From assembly GCF_008123515.1 (NCBI RefSeq), contig NZ_VSSR01000047.1, forward strand, positions 1 through 64,000: 64,000 nt of DNA, written 5' to 3'. The notes beneath the pieces are model-generated. The model did no database searches. It was not told the origin of the DNA and was given only the letters and a program-made list of their open reading frames with translations. Source of the DNA: Bradyrhizobium cytisi (GTDB taxonomy: Bacteria > Pseudomonadota > Alphaproteobacteria > Rhizobiales > Xanthobacteraceae). Positions 63,768 to 64,000 of this stretch are shown here, one piece after another; positions within the stretch are counted from its first letter, which is position 1, and each line of letters begins with the position of its first letter. A program made the translations under genes and the position numbers.

Positions 63768-64000
63768 ATGAACCGTGCCCGCTTGTTCGCCGACCTTTTC
63801 CTCGCGGCCCTGACCGTATCGCAGCCGGCCGCCGCCCCAGCGCGACAACGATTTTGATTCGCTGCCGGCGCAGATGAACGCAGCGACGCAAGGTGGGAGT
63901 AGCAGGCGGTCGGCGAGCTAGGCGACGTGCATGCGGCAGGCTACGCCAATTTCCTCGGCATGGCCGGCCGCCATCAAACCTTCCACACGCCGGCAGACGA
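63768..64000 (+). pseudogene. Decayed secreted-protein gene at right edge
   Basis: An ATG at 63768 begins a good signal peptide (MNRARLFADLFLAALTVSQ) that ends at TGA (63855). The likely continuation ('D-F-D-S-L-P-A-Q-M-N-A-A-T-Q') is in the +1 frame. After 63890 the first frame resumes, with a TAG at 63900 and then 'Q-A-V-G-E-L-G-D-V-H-A-A-G-Y-A-N-F-L-G' to the edge. Two compensating shifts and one stop indicate decay, or poor sequence near the end. Original function not recognised. Confidence 0.5.

Overview
The window is chromosomal DNA from a high-GC alphaproteobacterium, most likely Bradyrhizobium or a close relative in the Nitrobacteraceae. The signs are a Rhizobiales-type division and cell wall (dcw) cluster running from rsmH to ftsZ and on into lpxC, bamD, recN and ligA, an alphaproteobacterial RNase P RNA, an isolated Flp pilin, strong GC bias with long mirror ORFs, and many short dispersed palindromic repeats. 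No tRNA, rRNA, prophage, insertion sequence or CRISPR array was seen.

Region 1 (1-20.8 kb) is accessory and envelope material. It holds FecR-domain and DUF2147 proteins, a predicted 27-residue membrane protein with its own terminator, an extensin-like lipoprotein, and a two-gene unit pairing a DUF6665-like protein with a solo LanC-like protein. A TetR regulator with a near-perfect operator faces an EmrAB-type pump. ABC and MATE exporters, a TauE permease, a MocR regulator with direct-repeat operators, a DUF983 protein and an alpha/beta hydrolase follow. Then come rnpB (minus strand) and an ECF42-like sigma factor behind two tandemly duplicated DGPF/YciI genes, each with the same promoter-like leader. 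A peptidoglycan amidase closes the region.

Region 2 (21.2-47.6 kb) is the core cluster, all on the plus strand: rsmH-ftsL-ftsI-murE-murF-mraY-murD-(small unknown protein)-ftsW-murG-murC-murB-ddl-ftsQ-ftsA-ftsZ-lpxC-bamD-recN-ligA. Together these make lipid II, build the divisome, start lipid A synthesis and insert outer-membrane proteins. Several start/stop overlaps (ATGA) show translational coupling. Palindromic repeats sit in the murD-ftsW, ftsW-murG, murG-murC and recN-ligA gaps. A shared non-coding motif lies upstream of both ftsQ and lpxC.

Region 3 (47.6-58 kb) holds a Bcr/CflA transporter, an M24 aminopeptidase P, a basic 59-residue protein, prmA, an orphan Flp pilin, a carotenoid-desaturase-like FAD oxidoreductase, a membrane protein fused to a spermidine-synthase-like domain, and a secreted glycerophosphodiesterase.

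Region 4 (58.2-63.6 kb) is the most interesting part. A fatty acid desaturase, an MBOAT acyltransferase and an SGNH/DltD-like membrane-anchored protein converge on a fatty-acyl-AMP ligase and an acyl carrier protein. The parts list matches the logic of the Gram-positive DltABCD system (ligase, carrier, MBOAT, accessory esterase), but with a fatty-acid-type ligase. This suggests an undescribed Dlt-like fatty-acylation module acting on an envelope or exported substrate. The right edge holds a decayed gene.
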